DNA of 64,000 nt, taken from assembly GCA_021604405.1 (NCBI GenBank), contig BQJA01000001.1, positions 52,890 through 116,889 of the forward strand, written 5' to 3'. A program made the position numbers and the translations under genes. A model generated the notes under the pieces. It was given only the letters and a program-made list of their open reading frames with translations. It was not told the DNA's origin and did not search any database. The DNA is from Nitrosomonas sp. (GTDB taxonomy: Bacteria; Pseudomonadota; Gammaproteobacteria; Burkholderiales; Nitrosomonadaceae). This document shows positions 43,966 through 55,221 of this stretch, in pieces. Each line of letters opens with the position of its first letter. Position 1 is the stretch's first letter.

Positions 43966-44766
43966 GTGAGAGTTGTCCTGATTGTGGAATACAACGGCAG
44001 CCACTATTGTGGCTGGCAGAGTCAATCAGCTGGCTGTTCGGTACAAGATGTACTTGAATCTGCTTTATCTAAGATTGCATGCTGTAAAATTCGTACCATC
44101 ACCGCAGGACGGACCGATGCGGGTGTTCATGCACTCTATCAGGTGGTGCACTTTGATACCGCCGCGCAACGGCCTATGAATGCTTGGATACGCGGTGTTA
44201 ATGCCCATTTGCCAAAAGATATCGCGGTCATTTGGGCGTCAGAGGTTTCGCTTGATTTTCATGCACGATACAGTGCGACGGAACGCCGGTATTTATATTT
44301 TCTGTTAAGTCATCCAGTGCGTCCCGGACTTTATCATCAAAGAGTTGGCTGGTTTTATCAGCCGCTTTCCTTGCCGCAGATGCAGGCTGCAGCAAAAATT
44401 TTGCTCGGTCAGCATGATTTTTCGGCTTTCCGTGCTGCTGAATGTCAAGCAAGCTCACCGATACGAACATTAACTAAACTGGAAATTTCTTGCCAGGGTA
44501 ATATCATTATCTTTGAGTTGTGCGCTGATGCATTCTTGCAGCATATGGTGCGTAATATCATTGGTTGTTTGGTGTATGTGGGCAAGGGAAAAAATTCACC
44601 GGACTGGATGCAAACACTTCTTGAAAACCGGAATCGTGCAAAAGCAGCGCCTACTTTTTCAGCGGCCGGATTATATTTGGCGGGTGTTCGTTATGATCCC
44701 AAATGGAACCTGCCTGATTTTAGCCAGATGCCGTTCATGGTGACTTTGCCGCTGGCTGGTCGATAA
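43966..44766 (+). CDS. truA: tRNA pseudouridine(38-40) synthase
   Basis: EYNGSHYCGWQSQS, ITAGRTDAGVHALYQVVHFDT, HMVRNIIGCLVYVGKGK. Confidence 0.96.
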   Translation: MRVVLIVEYNGSHYCGWQSQSAGCSVQDVLESALSKIACCKIRTITAGRTDAGVHALYQVVHFDTAAQRPMNAWIRGVNAHLPKDIAVIWASEVSLDFHARYSATERRYLYFLLSHPVRPGLYHQRVGWFYQPLSLPQMQAAAKILLGQHDFSAFRAAECQASSPIRTLTKLEISCQGNIIIFELCADAFLQHMVRNIIGCLVYVGKGKNSPDWMQTLLENRNRAKAAPTFSAAGLYLAGVRYDPKWNLPDFSQMPFMVTLPLAGR

Positions 44767-44907
44767 GTTATGTGAACCGGTTGTTGGGATCGGGTTTTGC
44801 TGCAAATGTTCCCGCATACCTTTTGTTTTAAAAACGCGATATTCTCAATCAGCAATCCCCAATATTGTTGGCGTATCTGGATTGATCCTGTTGGACAATT
44901 CCCCGGC

Positions 44908-46023
44908 TCAACGTGACAGATGTTCATGATCAGAGAAAGATGCGTCGACTAGATCTTTTTTCCAATGGTTATCCACGGCCATTTGCAGAATAGATGTTCG
45001 TTCTTCTTTTGGAAGTTTACTTATTTCTTTAACAACCTTGAAAAATAATGTCATGTCGCCATTTTGCTGCGCGAGTAGTGCCTGAAATGCAGGCAATAAC
45101 TGCGTATAAATTGAAACGGTCGCCAGCAGCGCATTATTCATAGGTTGTGCAAACCAGCGGTTGTAACGGTTGAATTCTACGCGCGAGGTTTTTAATAAAG
45201 CAAATTGTTCCTGCAAGTCATTCAGAATATGTGCTTTTCCGGCACGTTTCTGCGCTTCGCTTTGGCTGGAAGAATACAGCATCGCCAGCCGGTTGCGATG
45301 ATGTGACACCAATGAGTTAAAAATAGTCTGTGTTCTCAGCTTCGCCTTATATGCAGCAAATTCCGATGTTGCTTTTTTTTTCTCAAGCCAGCGCTTGATG
45401 CCTTCTTGTTCAACCACGGTGGCAAATGATTCATTGAAAACGGTGTCGCCAGGCGCATAGGCCACCTGGTGTGAAAGTTCATGAAATATCAAGCGGGCGA
45501 GCTCAAGTTCTGAGTAATCAATAAAGGTATTCAGCACCGGATCATTGAACCAGCCTAATGTAGAATAAGCGCGAACGCCACCGACATGTACATCATAACC
45601 ATCATTTCTGAGTTTTTCTGCAAAGCGTTCAGCTTCAGTTTGGGAAAAGAAACCGCGATAACTGACACATCCGGCTTTTATAAAACACCATTTTTTTAGC
45701 TTAATAGAAAGCTCTGGCGTGGCAAAAACATTCCAAACGGCGTAAGGGCGTTTTATATCCGCGTACCGGGTATAACTTTTATTGTCGGGAAGTTTTAATT
45801 CTTGACTGGCGAATTTTCGGAGTGTCAGTACTTTGGTTAGCGTGCGCTTTAGATTTGCGTCTGTGTCAGGGTCAGTGATTATTGTTTGGATGGACTGAGA
45901 TCGCCGTAAAACATCGATGTGACCATCAACGGCCTGCGCATAATAAGGAAGATTAACGCATCCGCTAAGCCATTGAATCTGGATAACAATAAATACAATT
46001 TTAAGTTGGCGCAATATTCGCAA
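44908..46023 (-). CDS. Putative zinc aminopeptidase (COG4324-like), lipoprotein
   Basis: Lipobox WLSGC; RAYSTLGWFNDPVLNTFIDYSELELARLIFHELSHQVAYAPGDTVFNESFATVVEQEG (HExxH-like HELSH). Confidence 0.85.
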   Translation of the reverse strand: MRILRQLKIVFIVIQIQWLSGCVNLPYYAQAVDGHIDVLRRSQSIQTIITDPDTDANLKRTLTKVLTLRKFASQELKLPDNKSYTRYADIKRPYAVWNVFATPELSIKLKKWCFIKAGCVSYRGFFSQTEAERFAEKLRNDGYDVHVGGVRAYSTLGWFNDPVLNTFIDYSELELARLIFHELSHQVAYAPGDTVFNESFATVVEQEGIKRWLEKKKATSEFAAYKAKLRTQTIFNSLVSHHRNRLAMLYSSSQSEAQKRAGKAHILNDLQEQFALLKTSRVEFNRYNRWFAQPMNNALLATVSIYTQLLPAFQALLAQQNGDMTLFFKVVKEISKLPKEERTSILQMAVDNHWKKDLVDASFSDHEHLSR

Positions 46024-46153
46024 TTTTCTCTAACTGGCAATCAATCGATTTAACGCATCTAAATATCGAGACAATTAGTTTCACAGATCACGTGAAGTCC
46101 CGCTTGAGTTATCAAAGGATTTGCATTTTAATCTAGGCTTCTTGAAATTTATA

Positions 46154-46906
46154 TTATTCAGGCTGCGAGATTTTATTTAAGTCATTCAGGAACGCCTTAA
46201 TGCGTGCAGCATTGGTGCCCATGTCGCTGATACCGACCCGTGATACGGAACGCATATCAACGATTGTTTGGTCTTCTTTTTCTGACACGCGAATAACAAC
46301 ATCGTCTTTAAAACCCATAAACCTGGTAGTATCCGTTGCCTCGATAGTGCCCTTTTTCGCAGAGATGTCAACTATCTCCCAATCACGCGACCTGGCGAGC
46401 GAGGCCGCTTCTTCAAAAACCTGCGACGCTTCTTTGTCAATTAGCAAAGGACCTAGATCAGGATATCCAGCTTGCTGGAGTTTGGCAAGGTTTGCAGGAG
46501 AGTTTCGGTCAAGCGGATTATGTGCCGCTGTCCGTACGTTAGCAATGGTTGTAAATTTTGGTGGATCCTGAAGGTCGGTTGTGATGTCATGAATACGCGG
46601 TACTTCGTATCCTGCTTGGACGGACAGAAAAACAGGTGTTACGACAGCAAGGCCAACAATCAATCCGGTTAATGCTAGAAACAGGCCAGATACTTTTGTG
46701 TCAACGGCTGTAATAATGCCGAGAATGCTGACGATACCGGAAAGTACTGCCATCATACCGATGGCTGCTCCGCCAACAAGAATAATCAATGCTACTTGAT
46801 GATTCATTATCCCAAACCGATATCCTAGAACGGCTAGCGCCGCAATTACCGCGGCGAAACACGCATGTTTGAAACTCCAGCGCGCAAAATCAGAGCGTTC
46901 TTTCAT
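46154..46906 (-). CDS. DUF1499-like membrane protein
   Basis: Several TM helices, then VRTAAHNPLDRNSP...DWEIVDISAKKGTIEATDTTRFMGFKDDVVIRV...DMRSVSRVGISDMGTNAARIKAFL. Confidence 0.82.
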   Translation of the reverse strand: MKERSDFARWSFKHACFAAVIAALAVLGYRFGIMNHQVALIILVGGAAIGMMAVLSGIVSILGIITAVDTKVSGLFLALTGLIVGLAVVTPVFLSVQAGYEVPRIHDITTDLQDPPKFTTIANVRTAAHNPLDRNSPANLAKLQQAGYPDLGPLLIDKEASQVFEEAASLARSRDWEIVDISAKKGTIEATDTTRFMGFKDDVVIRVSEKEDQTIVDMRSVSRVGISDMGTNAARIKAFLNDLNKISQPE

Positions 46907-47156
46907 TTTCAGGTCGCCTCATTGAAGTAAAGGAAGAAATTATAACAGCCGTGATCCAGTAGATACTCGCATTTCAGATGCAGATGAAACATTTCCAGAA
47001 CCAGAAGAAATCATATTAAAGCGAATAATGTTATAATTTGCCGATTAATAGATAGGGTGCAAGCGCAATAAAACGTAAAAGTTTATATTAATCAGGTGCC
47101 GCTAAACATAAGTAGTGTACAAGAAAATGAGAGAATAAGATTTCAATTCATTTGAA

Positions 47157-47170
47157 TTGATGCAGATCAA
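47157..47170. promoter_or_regulatory. Perfect FNR/CRP-type box TTGATGCAGATCAA
   Basis: Matches TTGAT-N4-ATCAA exactly; 93 bp upstream of the lipoprotein ATG at 47264. Confidence 0.6.
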
Positions 47171-47263
47171 TTTGTTTTGTATATTATTTGTTATGAAGCG
47201 TGCACTGAATAATAAACAGCTTAATTAGTTTCAAGCGATCACCCAAGATAAGGGAGACAAAAA

Positions 47264-47455
47264 ATGACGATGAAGTATTTATTCCTGGTTGCAGTATCTT
47301 CAGCTTTAATTTTAACTGCTTGTGGTGAGCCAAGGAGAACGCCCGACGGGCATTTGATGGATAGACCAAAAGTGTCGGCGTATGGGGAAGATGAAGCAAC
47401 GGAACAGGATGCTTCTGACGTTGATGATAGTGGATCTGCTGATACGGATTATTGA
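47264..47455 (+). CDS. Small putative lipoprotein (63 aa)
   Basis: MTMKYLFLVAVSSALILTACGEPRRTPDGHLMDRPK...; lipobox LTAC; RBS aagggag. Confidence 0.65.
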   Translation: MTMKYLFLVAVSSALILTACGEPRRTPDGHLMDRPKVSAYGEDEATEQDASDVDDSGSADTDY

Positions 47456-47592
47456 TTGTTCTAGCCGTTTCAAAAGTTAGAAAGGACTAGCAGACAGACT
47501 GAGTTCAGGAAATATGCGTAACAGGGCTTATCTTTACCTATTAAAGCGTACATGGGGCGCGAGAACTCGACTTATAAGCTAGTCCGCCAACG

Positions 47593-47802
47593 CTATTCTT
47601 TTAGCGTGAACCCTACTTTGATTGTAACTTGCCAGTGCGCAATTTTACCTTGAGCGATGTGACCCCGTGTTTCAGTAACTTCAAACCAGCGCATATCATG
47701 GATGGTTTTTGCGGCGCGGTTGATAGCATTCTCTATCGCATTTTGCATGCTGACTGCAGATGAGCCGGTAAGCTCCATAATTTTATAAGTATGATCTGAC
47801 AT
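47593..47802 (-). CDS. Dodecin family protein
   Basis: [67 protein letters not shown]. Confidence 0.93.
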   Translation of the reverse strand: MSDHTYKIMELTGSSAVSMQNAIENAINRAAKTIHDMRWFEVTETRGHIAQGKIAHWQVTIKVGFTLKE

Positions 47803-48150
47803 TACTTTTTCCTCCATTATTTTGTAGTACCGAAGTGAATCCATGCGGTGTGTTGGGACTTATGCTTTGATTTAAAAGGCCCTCTCGTAAAGACCACCCG
47901 CGCGGTTTTCACCTGTACGTATACGTGTATAAGATGGTTCGAATAATTATTGGTCGAGTTGGAAAATGTAAAAAGCTGTCCGGCATTAACCGGTGTTGAA
48001 AGTATATAGCATATCAGATTGTGTTGCTGTGGCATTTTAGCCGCCAGCATGTTTGATCACAAAAGCAGACAATGATCGGTCATTGTTTGTATTTATTTTC
48101 TGGTTAGTGCAAATGTTTCAGTTCGGCAACAGCGTGACGGGTTTTGGGGC

Positions 48151-48188
48151 AAAAAAATGCCGTCAACTTGAATTAACGGCAAAAAAAA
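48151..48188. terminator. Terminator downstream of porin gene
   Basis: aaaaaaaTGCCGTcaacttgaattaACGGCAaaaaaaa; symmetric hairpin flanked by A/T tracts, 3' of the minus-strand porin. Confidence 0.75.
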
Positions 48189-48286
48189 TTCTACGGATCG
48201 ATTGGTGACCGTTATTTTTTGAAATGACGCATCACTCGGTCAATGTTGGCATTTCGACAGTTTTCTCCAGACAAATCACCGATTGT

Positions 48287-49474
48287 TTAATAGAAATTAT
48301 GTCGGATCCCGGCTGTCCAGATATTGCTGTCACGATCAATCGTGCTATTTTTATCTTCAACATTAACATGTTGATAGCCTGTAAAGAGGCTTGTTCTTTG
48401 GCTTAAATGGTGGAATGCGCCTACCGTATAACTTTTCGCTTTACGGCTAGCAAAGGCCCCGGTGCTGTGGGCATTGGTCATGCCGCCTTGCGCAATCAGA
48501 GTCGTGTTACCCAGTTTGTATTGTCCACCGGTATACCAAACAGAGCCGTCGCCCCCTGGATTGATTGCTGAATTACATCGCCTCGTCACTTCACCAACGG
48601 CTCCTAAGGCAGCCGCGTCAGAGCAGGTCGCTGTACCCAGTGCGTTACTTATGTAATCGTACTGTCCTTGAATCTGGAAGTTTTTGTATGACCACACCGC
48701 CCCGCCACGCCACACATTTTCAGATTTCAGATTAACTGCAGAAATACTTTTCTGTATGGAACTGACATTATCTCTAGAATAACCACCAAATAAATCAACG
48801 TTATGATTTTTATAATCAAAAGCGTATTTTGCGGCAACCTGGAAGTCCCATTGGCCATTGGCGCCACCCGTATTGCCAGCATTATTTCCGCCGCCGCCAA
48901 GGACGCCACCTAGATTGGGTTCAAGACTGTTTGCATCACCAGGCATTAACAAGCCCGCAAAAGAAAAACCATTCACGGTTATCGATTCAATACGTATGAC
49001 ACTATTCACTGCTGTATAGGTACCTGAACCCAGACCGTTGGCGCTTGCAATCATCGTACCGCCACTACCGGTAGCTTGAAGAGAAGTGTAGGTGAAAGGG
49101 TCAATGGTCCATCCGCCGATATAATCAGCAAATAATGAATGCACACGGCCAACTTTAAGTTCTCCCAGCATGTCGCTGCTGAAACCAACGTATCGTTCCC
49201 GACCAGCGCCAATGTCGCCACTCAAGTTGAAACCGTAATCAACAAGCGCGAACGCTTTGAACCCATTACCAAGATTTTCAGTGGCTTTCAGACCAAAGGA
49301 GGAATAGAAGGTTGGGTCATCTATCGATGACTGACTGGAAAACCCATCAATATCGATAACGCTATATTCTGCCTGAATACGGCCGCCTAGTCGCACATCT
49401 AATCCGTATGCGGATGTCACGACTGCAAACATCATTATGCCGGCAAGTATTTTTAAAATAAGTTCTTTTTTCAT
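48287..49474 (-). CDS. Gram-negative outer membrane porin
   Basis: Signal peptide MKKELILKILAGIMMFAVVTSAYGLDVRLGGRIQAEYSVIDIDGF; beta-barrel pattern; C-terminal ...DSNIWTAGIRHNFY ending in aromatic residue. Confidence 0.9.
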   Translation of the reverse strand: MKKELILKILAGIMMFAVVTSAYGLDVRLGGRIQAEYSVIDIDGFSSQSSIDDPTFYSSFGLKATENLGNGFKAFALVDYGFNLSGDIGAGRERYVGFSSDMLGELKVGRVHSLFADYIGGWTIDPFTYTSLQATGSGGTMIASANGLGSGTYTAVNSVIRIESITVNGFSFAGLLMPGDANSLEPNLGGVLGGGGNNAGNTGGANGQWDFQVAAKYAFDYKNHNVDLFGGYSRDNVSSIQKSISAVNLKSENVWRGGAVWSYKNFQIQGQYDYISNALGTATCSDAAALGAVGEVTRRCNSAINPGGDGSVWYTGGQYKLGNTTLIAQGGMTNAHSTGAFASRKAKSYTVGAFHHLSQRTSLFTGYQHVNVEDKNSTIDRDSNIWTAGIRHNFY

Positions 49475-50414
49475 AAAAATAAAATAATTAAAATATGGTC
49501 CTGGTTGGCTTGCTATCAAAAAATTTCTGCTTGCGATAGCAATAGAAATGGTTTACTTTCCGTGTTAAAAGAATTTCGGTATTTTTTTCCTTGCTCAAGA
49601 AAGGCTGCTGATTTCACTATATGTCTTTGGCGAAATGTAATCAGACACAGTAGTAGTATCAGCGTTGAAAGTAATGATATGCTGAAACTTTAAACCGCTT
49701 AGCCTTGAAAAAAAGTGATTTTTTATCTCATATTTGCGTTTGTTCTTTTGCTGGTGCTGGGATGTTTAAGCATTAAATAGTGCATTACGTTGACAATCAC
49801 AGGCTTGTCGAAGCGTAAAGCTACCACCTGTTTATAATTCTTGTGAGAAACGCCTGGTGGCCGAACAAATTACGCGGGTGTAAGAAAACATGAATCGATA
49901 CATACTGCTATGGAAATAAGTTGGTGCCGACTAGAATTTCCCGGCGCTAGGCCAGATATTGGGAACGATCTTGTTCCAGATATTCGGTAAGCAGTAACGC
50001 TAAACTTCCAGGTTTATGTTTGTTTCGATTACATTTCAACTAAAAATAGAGCAATAATTGTGCCAAAATATTTTATTGATGTAAGTCAGTCGGTTGTATT
50101 CGAAACGCTGAATGACGCGGCGCTAGATTGTTGTTTATTGTAAACAGAGAAATCGTCAATATCATTAATCTATTGTTTTATAGATATATTTATTGTTTCA
50201 AGAAAGAGACAATCAAAAAGAGCCCAGTGAAATTCCAGTCTCTCATTCCGTAATGTTCCTCGTCGCTGCGGCATTTGGACAGTCAATGGCTTGACTATCT
50301 GTATAGAGATTTGAGCTGGTTGGGGTAAGTGTTCGGGGGAGAAGAAATGAGTGGTGCCAGGATGGAACCGTATTTCGTTCCGGAACTATTGAATATTGAA
50401 ATGATGCCGACTGA

Positions 50415-51686
50415 TTAATTCGTGACTGATTGATTGCGGGGATTGTCTGCTGCAGCGTTTCGTATAGCATTCAAAAGCTCCAGGTCAGGCTGACCGTCAG
50501 CAATGCGCTGGGTATTTTTCTGAAAACGGCTTAGGGCACGACGCGTGTCCGGGCCAAAAATTCCATCAATTTTGCCAGCATCAATGCCCAATATGGACAG
50601 ATCAAGTTGAAGCTGGCGCACTTGTTCTCGCGTTAGTTTGAGACTGCCAGCAGGAGGAGAACGATGCAGCACCTGTGCCCCTGCAATTCGATCCGCCAAA
50701 TGGCCAACCGTCAGAGCATAGAATTCCGAGTGATTCCAGTCCATCAGAACATTGAAGTTTTCATAAACGAGAAAAGCCGGCCCTTTGTGGCCAGCGGGAA
50801 CCAGCAATGAGGCTTTCTGGTTAGCCGGTGGCAACGCAGTACCGGAAACAGCCCTTACGCCGATTGCTGTCCATTCTGTTAGACTGAGGGATTGATGCCT
50901 TCCGGACAAAGCGTAATCAAAATCGGCAGGCAGTTTAACTTCTTGCCCCCAGTGTTGCTCAGGCTTCCAACCAAGTTGCTGCAAAAAGAAACCTGCCGAT
51001 ATGAGTGCATCCGGGATACTGTCCCATAAATCTCGGCGGCCATCTCCATCACCGTCGCGGGCGTAGCGCAGATATGTTGAAGGCATGAATTGCATGTGCC
51101 CCATTGCACCGGCCCAAGAACCTACCATATGGTCTGCTGAAACGTCTCCTGCATCGATAATACGCAACGCATTCAACAGCTCGCCGGTAAAAAAAGTTTG
51201 ACGCCGTTGATCGCAGGCGAGTGTGGCAAGCGCATTTGGCACCGATGTGTTACCCAGATAGCTGCCGTAGTTGGTTTCAAGCCCCCAGAGCGCGATAAGG
51301 TATTGCGCGGGTACGCGCGTTTCCTGCTGTATTCTATTGAGTAATTGACGGTGCTTGGTCAGCAATGTTTTGCCACGTCTGACACGGTCTTCGGTGATTC
51401 GCGCGCTGAAATATTCGGCAAAAATTTGCGTGAATTCTGGTTGACGACGATCAAGCTCGATAACACGCGGCATGAACTCGATTTTATTCAATACCTGTGT
51501 AACCGTTACTTCTGAAATACCTTGCACGCGCGCTTCTTTATACAGTTTAGAAATACAGTCAGAAAAATTACCGGTGCCAGATGGAATTGAATCCGCAACC
51601 GCCAGATTGTGGATCATTAACGCGATGAATAAAACAATCAAGCACCACAAACTGTGAATATAACTAGGCCAGCTAGGCATTAGCAA
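50415..51686 (-). CDS. Lytic murein transglycosylase (MltB/SLT_2 type) with C-terminal PG-binding domain
   Basis: QYLIALWGLETNYGSYLGNTSVPNALATLA, GSWAGAMGHMQFMPSTYLRYARDGDGDGRRDLWDS; LQLDLSILGIDAGKIDGIFGPDTRRALSRFQ. Confidence 0.93.
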   Translation of the reverse strand: MLMPSWPSYIHSLWCLIVLFIALMIHNLAVADSIPSGTGNFSDCISKLYKEARVQGISEVTVTQVLNKIEFMPRVIELDRRQPEFTQIFAEYFSARITEDRVRRGKTLLTKHRQLLNRIQQETRVPAQYLIALWGLETNYGSYLGNTSVPNALATLACDQRRQTFFTGELLNALRIIDAGDVSADHMVGSWAGAMGHMQFMPSTYLRYARDGDGDGRRDLWDSIPDALISAGFFLQQLGWKPEQHWGQEVKLPADFDYALSGRHQSLSLTEWTAIGVRAVSGTALPPANQKASLLVPAGHKGPAFLVYENFNVLMDWNHSEFYALTVGHLADRIAGAQVLHRSPPAGSLKLTREQVRQLQLDLSILGIDAGKIDGIFGPDTRRALSRFQKNTQRIADGQPDLELLNAIRNAAADNPRNQSVTN

Positions 51687-51832
51687 GGCAAAATAATAAC
51701 AGCGTGTGGGAAAACTTCACTTGGCATGTTAAACCTGCCGCCACAACTGAAGTCATTTTAATTACGCTCATGAATAACTGCTGTCTAAATTAATAAAACT
51801 ACTTCGGAATTATCCTTTATCAGGTGAATTCG

Positions 51833-52273
51833 TCATGTTTTCAGGTGCGGACAATCGGGTTTAACACATTCTGCATAAAGAGATAACGAGTGTTCCTGAA
51901 GCTTAAAGCCGCGCGCCTTGCAGATTTTAATCTGGCGTTTTTCAATTTCAGCATCGTAAAACTCTTCAACACGTCCGCATTGCATACATACTAAATGATC
52001 ATGGTGACCATCGCTTTTTAATTCAAAGACTGCTTTGCCACTCTCAAAATGATGACGCTCTAACAGACCTGCCTGTTCAAATTGTGTGAGCACACGGTAG
52101 ACGGTGGCAAGACCAATATCCTCGCCTTCATTCAATAATTCTTTATAAATATCTTCAGCTGAGCGATGACGTACTTCACTTTTCTCAAATAGATTTAGTA
52201 TCTTAAGCCGTGGCAGGGTGGTTTTTAAACCAATGGTTTTGAGATCTATGCTTTTCGGATTACCTGAATTACT
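51833..52273 (-). CDS. fur: Ferric uptake regulator
   Basis: [67 protein letters not shown]; divergent from bamE. Confidence 0.95.
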   Translation of the reverse strand, partial: SNSGNPKSIDLKTIGLKTTLPRLKILNLFEKSEVRHRSAEDIYKELLNEGEDIGLATVYRVLTQFEQAGLLERHHFESGKAVFELKSDGHHDHLVCMQCGRVEEFYDAEIEKRQIKICKARGFKLQEHSLSLYAECVKPDCPHLKT

Positions 52274-52353
52274 CATGGATTTCACTGTCCGGTAAATTGT
52301 TTCCAATATGATATAGTGATGGGCTTGCTTTGGAAATAGTTTATGTTAATAAA

Positions 52354-52758
52354 ATGCTTTTGAAATTACTCACGTTACTTGTATTACTTCAATTTTCAGG
52401 GTGTTCGGTTTTTCCTTCAATACTTTATAAAATTGATGTGCAGCAAGGAAACATCGTGACGCAGGATATGGTGGATAAATTAAAACCCGGCATGACAAAG
52501 TCTCAGGTTCGTTTTGTATTGGGTACGCCGTTGATTGTTGACGCTTTTCGTGATAACCGCTGGGATTATGTTTACATGCGTCAGGAAAAGGGAGAACTGA
52601 TTGAACAAGAAAGTCTGACGATCTTTTTTGAGAATGAAATCTTGACCCATTTTGAGAATCATCTGTTAAGTTCGGGTAATGCCGACGTAGTCGAATCAAG
52701 AGAGTTTTATTCCGAGAAAGTTGAGTCGCCTGAAGAAAGTGTTAATAATCAAGATTAG
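52354..52758 (+). CDS. bamE: Outer membrane assembly lipoprotein BamE (SmpA/OmlA)
   Basis: Lipobox [54 protein letters not shown]. Confidence 0.95.
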   Translation: MLLKLLTLLVLLQFSGCSVFPSILYKIDVQQGNIVTQDMVDKLKPGMTKSQVRFVLGTPLIVDAFRDNRWDYVYMRQEKGELIEQESLTIFFENEILTHFENHLLSSGNADVVESREFYSEKVESPEESVNNQD

Positions 52759-52802
52759 ACGATACAATATATGGTGATAAATAGCTTATCTTGTCAACAT
52801 AA

Positions 52803-53633
<831 letters not shown>

Positions 53634-53672
53634 TTAAATGATTCGGAATCTACGCTAATATGCGGAAACAAC

Positions 53673-54494
53673 ATGGCGATCTACGCAATTGGTGACTTAC
53701 AGGGTTGCTATTCATCGTTACAGCAACTTCTGGAACTGATCAACTTTGATGCGGCCAGAGACAGGCTGTGGTTGGTGGGTGACATCGTTAATCGTGGCCC
53801 GGATTCACTTGCGACGCTACGTTTCGTCAAAGAATCAGGTAATGCGGTTACCATGGTGCTCGGCAATCATGATCTGCATCTGCTTATGGCGGCGGCAGGT
53901 GTTGCTAAAATGCGTACCAGCGACACGCTACAGCCAATTCTAAGTGCGCCGGATCGAAATGATCTGCTGTTTTGGTTGCGGCATCAGAAATTATTACACC
54001 AGGACGGTGAATATGTCATGGTGCATGCGGGTTTATTGCCGGATTGGAGTGTTGCACAGGCTGCGCAATTGGCGCATGAAGTTGAAAAAGCGTTGCGTAA
54101 AGAAAATTTTCAGAAAGTGTTTTCCCGGCTTTATGGTGATAAGCCGAATTGCTGGAATGATAATTTGACCGGGAACGAGCGGCTGCGGGTGATTGTGAAC
54201 GCCATGACGCGAATGCGTATCTGTACGCCGGAAGGAAAAATGAATTTCTCCTTTAAAGGGGATGCACAGGCAATTCCGGATGGTTATCTGCCATGGTTTG
54301 AAGTCCCGACGCGCGCTCGGCAAAAAGTCACGATCATTTGCGGTCACTGGTCAGCGTTGGGTCTGAAAATCAACCATAATCTGATTGCACTGGATACCGG
54401 ATGTGTGTGGGGTGAAAGCCTGACAGCTATCCGTCTGGACGACCGGAAAATTTTCCAGGTTCCATGTGCGCAACTGAAAGCGAAAGCGCGTTAG
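53673..54494 (+). CDS. apaH: Bis(5'-nucleosyl)-tetraphosphatase (symmetrical)
   Basis: MAIYAIGDLQGCYSSLQQLL, LWLVGDIVNRGPDSLATLRF, VLGNHDLHLL, ALDTGCVWGESLTAIRLDD. Confidence 0.97.
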   Translation: MAIYAIGDLQGCYSSLQQLLELINFDAARDRLWLVGDIVNRGPDSLATLRFVKESGNAVTMVLGNHDLHLLMAAAGVAKMRTSDTLQPILSAPDRNDLLFWLRHQKLLHQDGEYVMVHAGLLPDWSVAQAAQLAHEVEKALRKENFQKVFSRLYGDKPNCWNDNLTGNERLRVIVNAMTRMRICTPEGKMNFSFKGDAQAIPDGYLPWFEVPTRARQKVTIICGHWSALGLKINHNLIALDTGCVWGESLTAIRLDDRKIFQVPCAQLKAKAR

Positions 54495-55221
54495 CAATGG
54501 CTTGTTCAGAAAGACGTGCCAATTCCCGCCGGTTTTTCCCCATGCTTTCGATGGGTTCAAGAAACGTCACATCAACGTCAATGCGTATTTGGCGCAGTAT
54601 TTGTTTTAACGATAATAGCAAAGAAGAGTCGATATATGCCGCTTCTTTGCAGATTTCACCTTCCGTATTGCGATAGCGAATGGCGATTGGATATAACTGA
54701 CCGCCGACCGATGCGGCGGATTGCAACAATGATGCATGAAAGTGCTGCAAAATAGTGCCATCACTGGTTGTTCCTTCCGGAAATATCGTGACGCGGTCAC
54801 CGGCTGTCAACACATCGCTGATGTTTTGGTTAATACGCCGGGTATCACTGCGTTTGGTACGCTCAATAAATAACGTTCCCGTATTCTGGCTCAGCAGGCC
54901 GACCACGGGCCAGTTACGAATCTCAGCCTTGGCCACAAAACGTGTTGGGCAGGCTGCCATTAATACGCAAATATCCAGCCAGGAGACATGATTGGCCGCG
55001 AATAATACGCGTTGCGTTTCAATACCCGGCGGTTTCCCATTGCAGTGCAGCTTTACATTAAGAATTTTGAGAAATTCAGCCGCCCAAAATTGCTTCATCC
55101 GCCTTTGAATTGACCGTGAAAAATAGGGATACACAAGAGACTGTGTGAATCCCGAAACGACATGTAAAAGTAAGCGGAGAAAGCGAAGAATGCGTATCGG
55201 CAGAGGCGTGATGTTATGCAT
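54427..55221 (-). CDS. plsC: 1-acyl-sn-glycerol-3-phosphate acyltransferase
   Basis: FAANHVSWLDICVLMA (NHxxxxD), GTLFIERTKRSDTRR, VTIFPEGTTSDGT. Confidence 0.93.
   Translation of the reverse strand: MHNITPLPIRILRFLRLLLHVVSGFTQSLVYPYFSRSIQRRMKQFWAAEFLKILNVKLHCNGKPPGIETQRVLFAANHVSWLDICVLMAACPTRFVAKAEIRNWPVVGLLSQNTGTLFIERTKRSDTRRINQNISDVLTAGDRVTIFPEGTTSDGTILQHFHASLLQSAASVGGQLYPIAIRYRNTEGEICKEAAYIDSSLLLSLKQILRQIRIDVDVTFLEPIESMGKNRRELARLSEQAIANALSLSVAHMEPGKFSGRPDG

Noticed and set aside
44767-44907. Expected trpF after truA (common synteny)
   Set aside because: No phosphoribosylanthranilate isomerase ORF present; the next gene is a convergent aminopeptidase, so synteny is simply broken here.
50074-50087. 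TTGATgtaaGTCAG as an FNR box
   Set aside because: Two mismatches in the second half site; far from any start codon.
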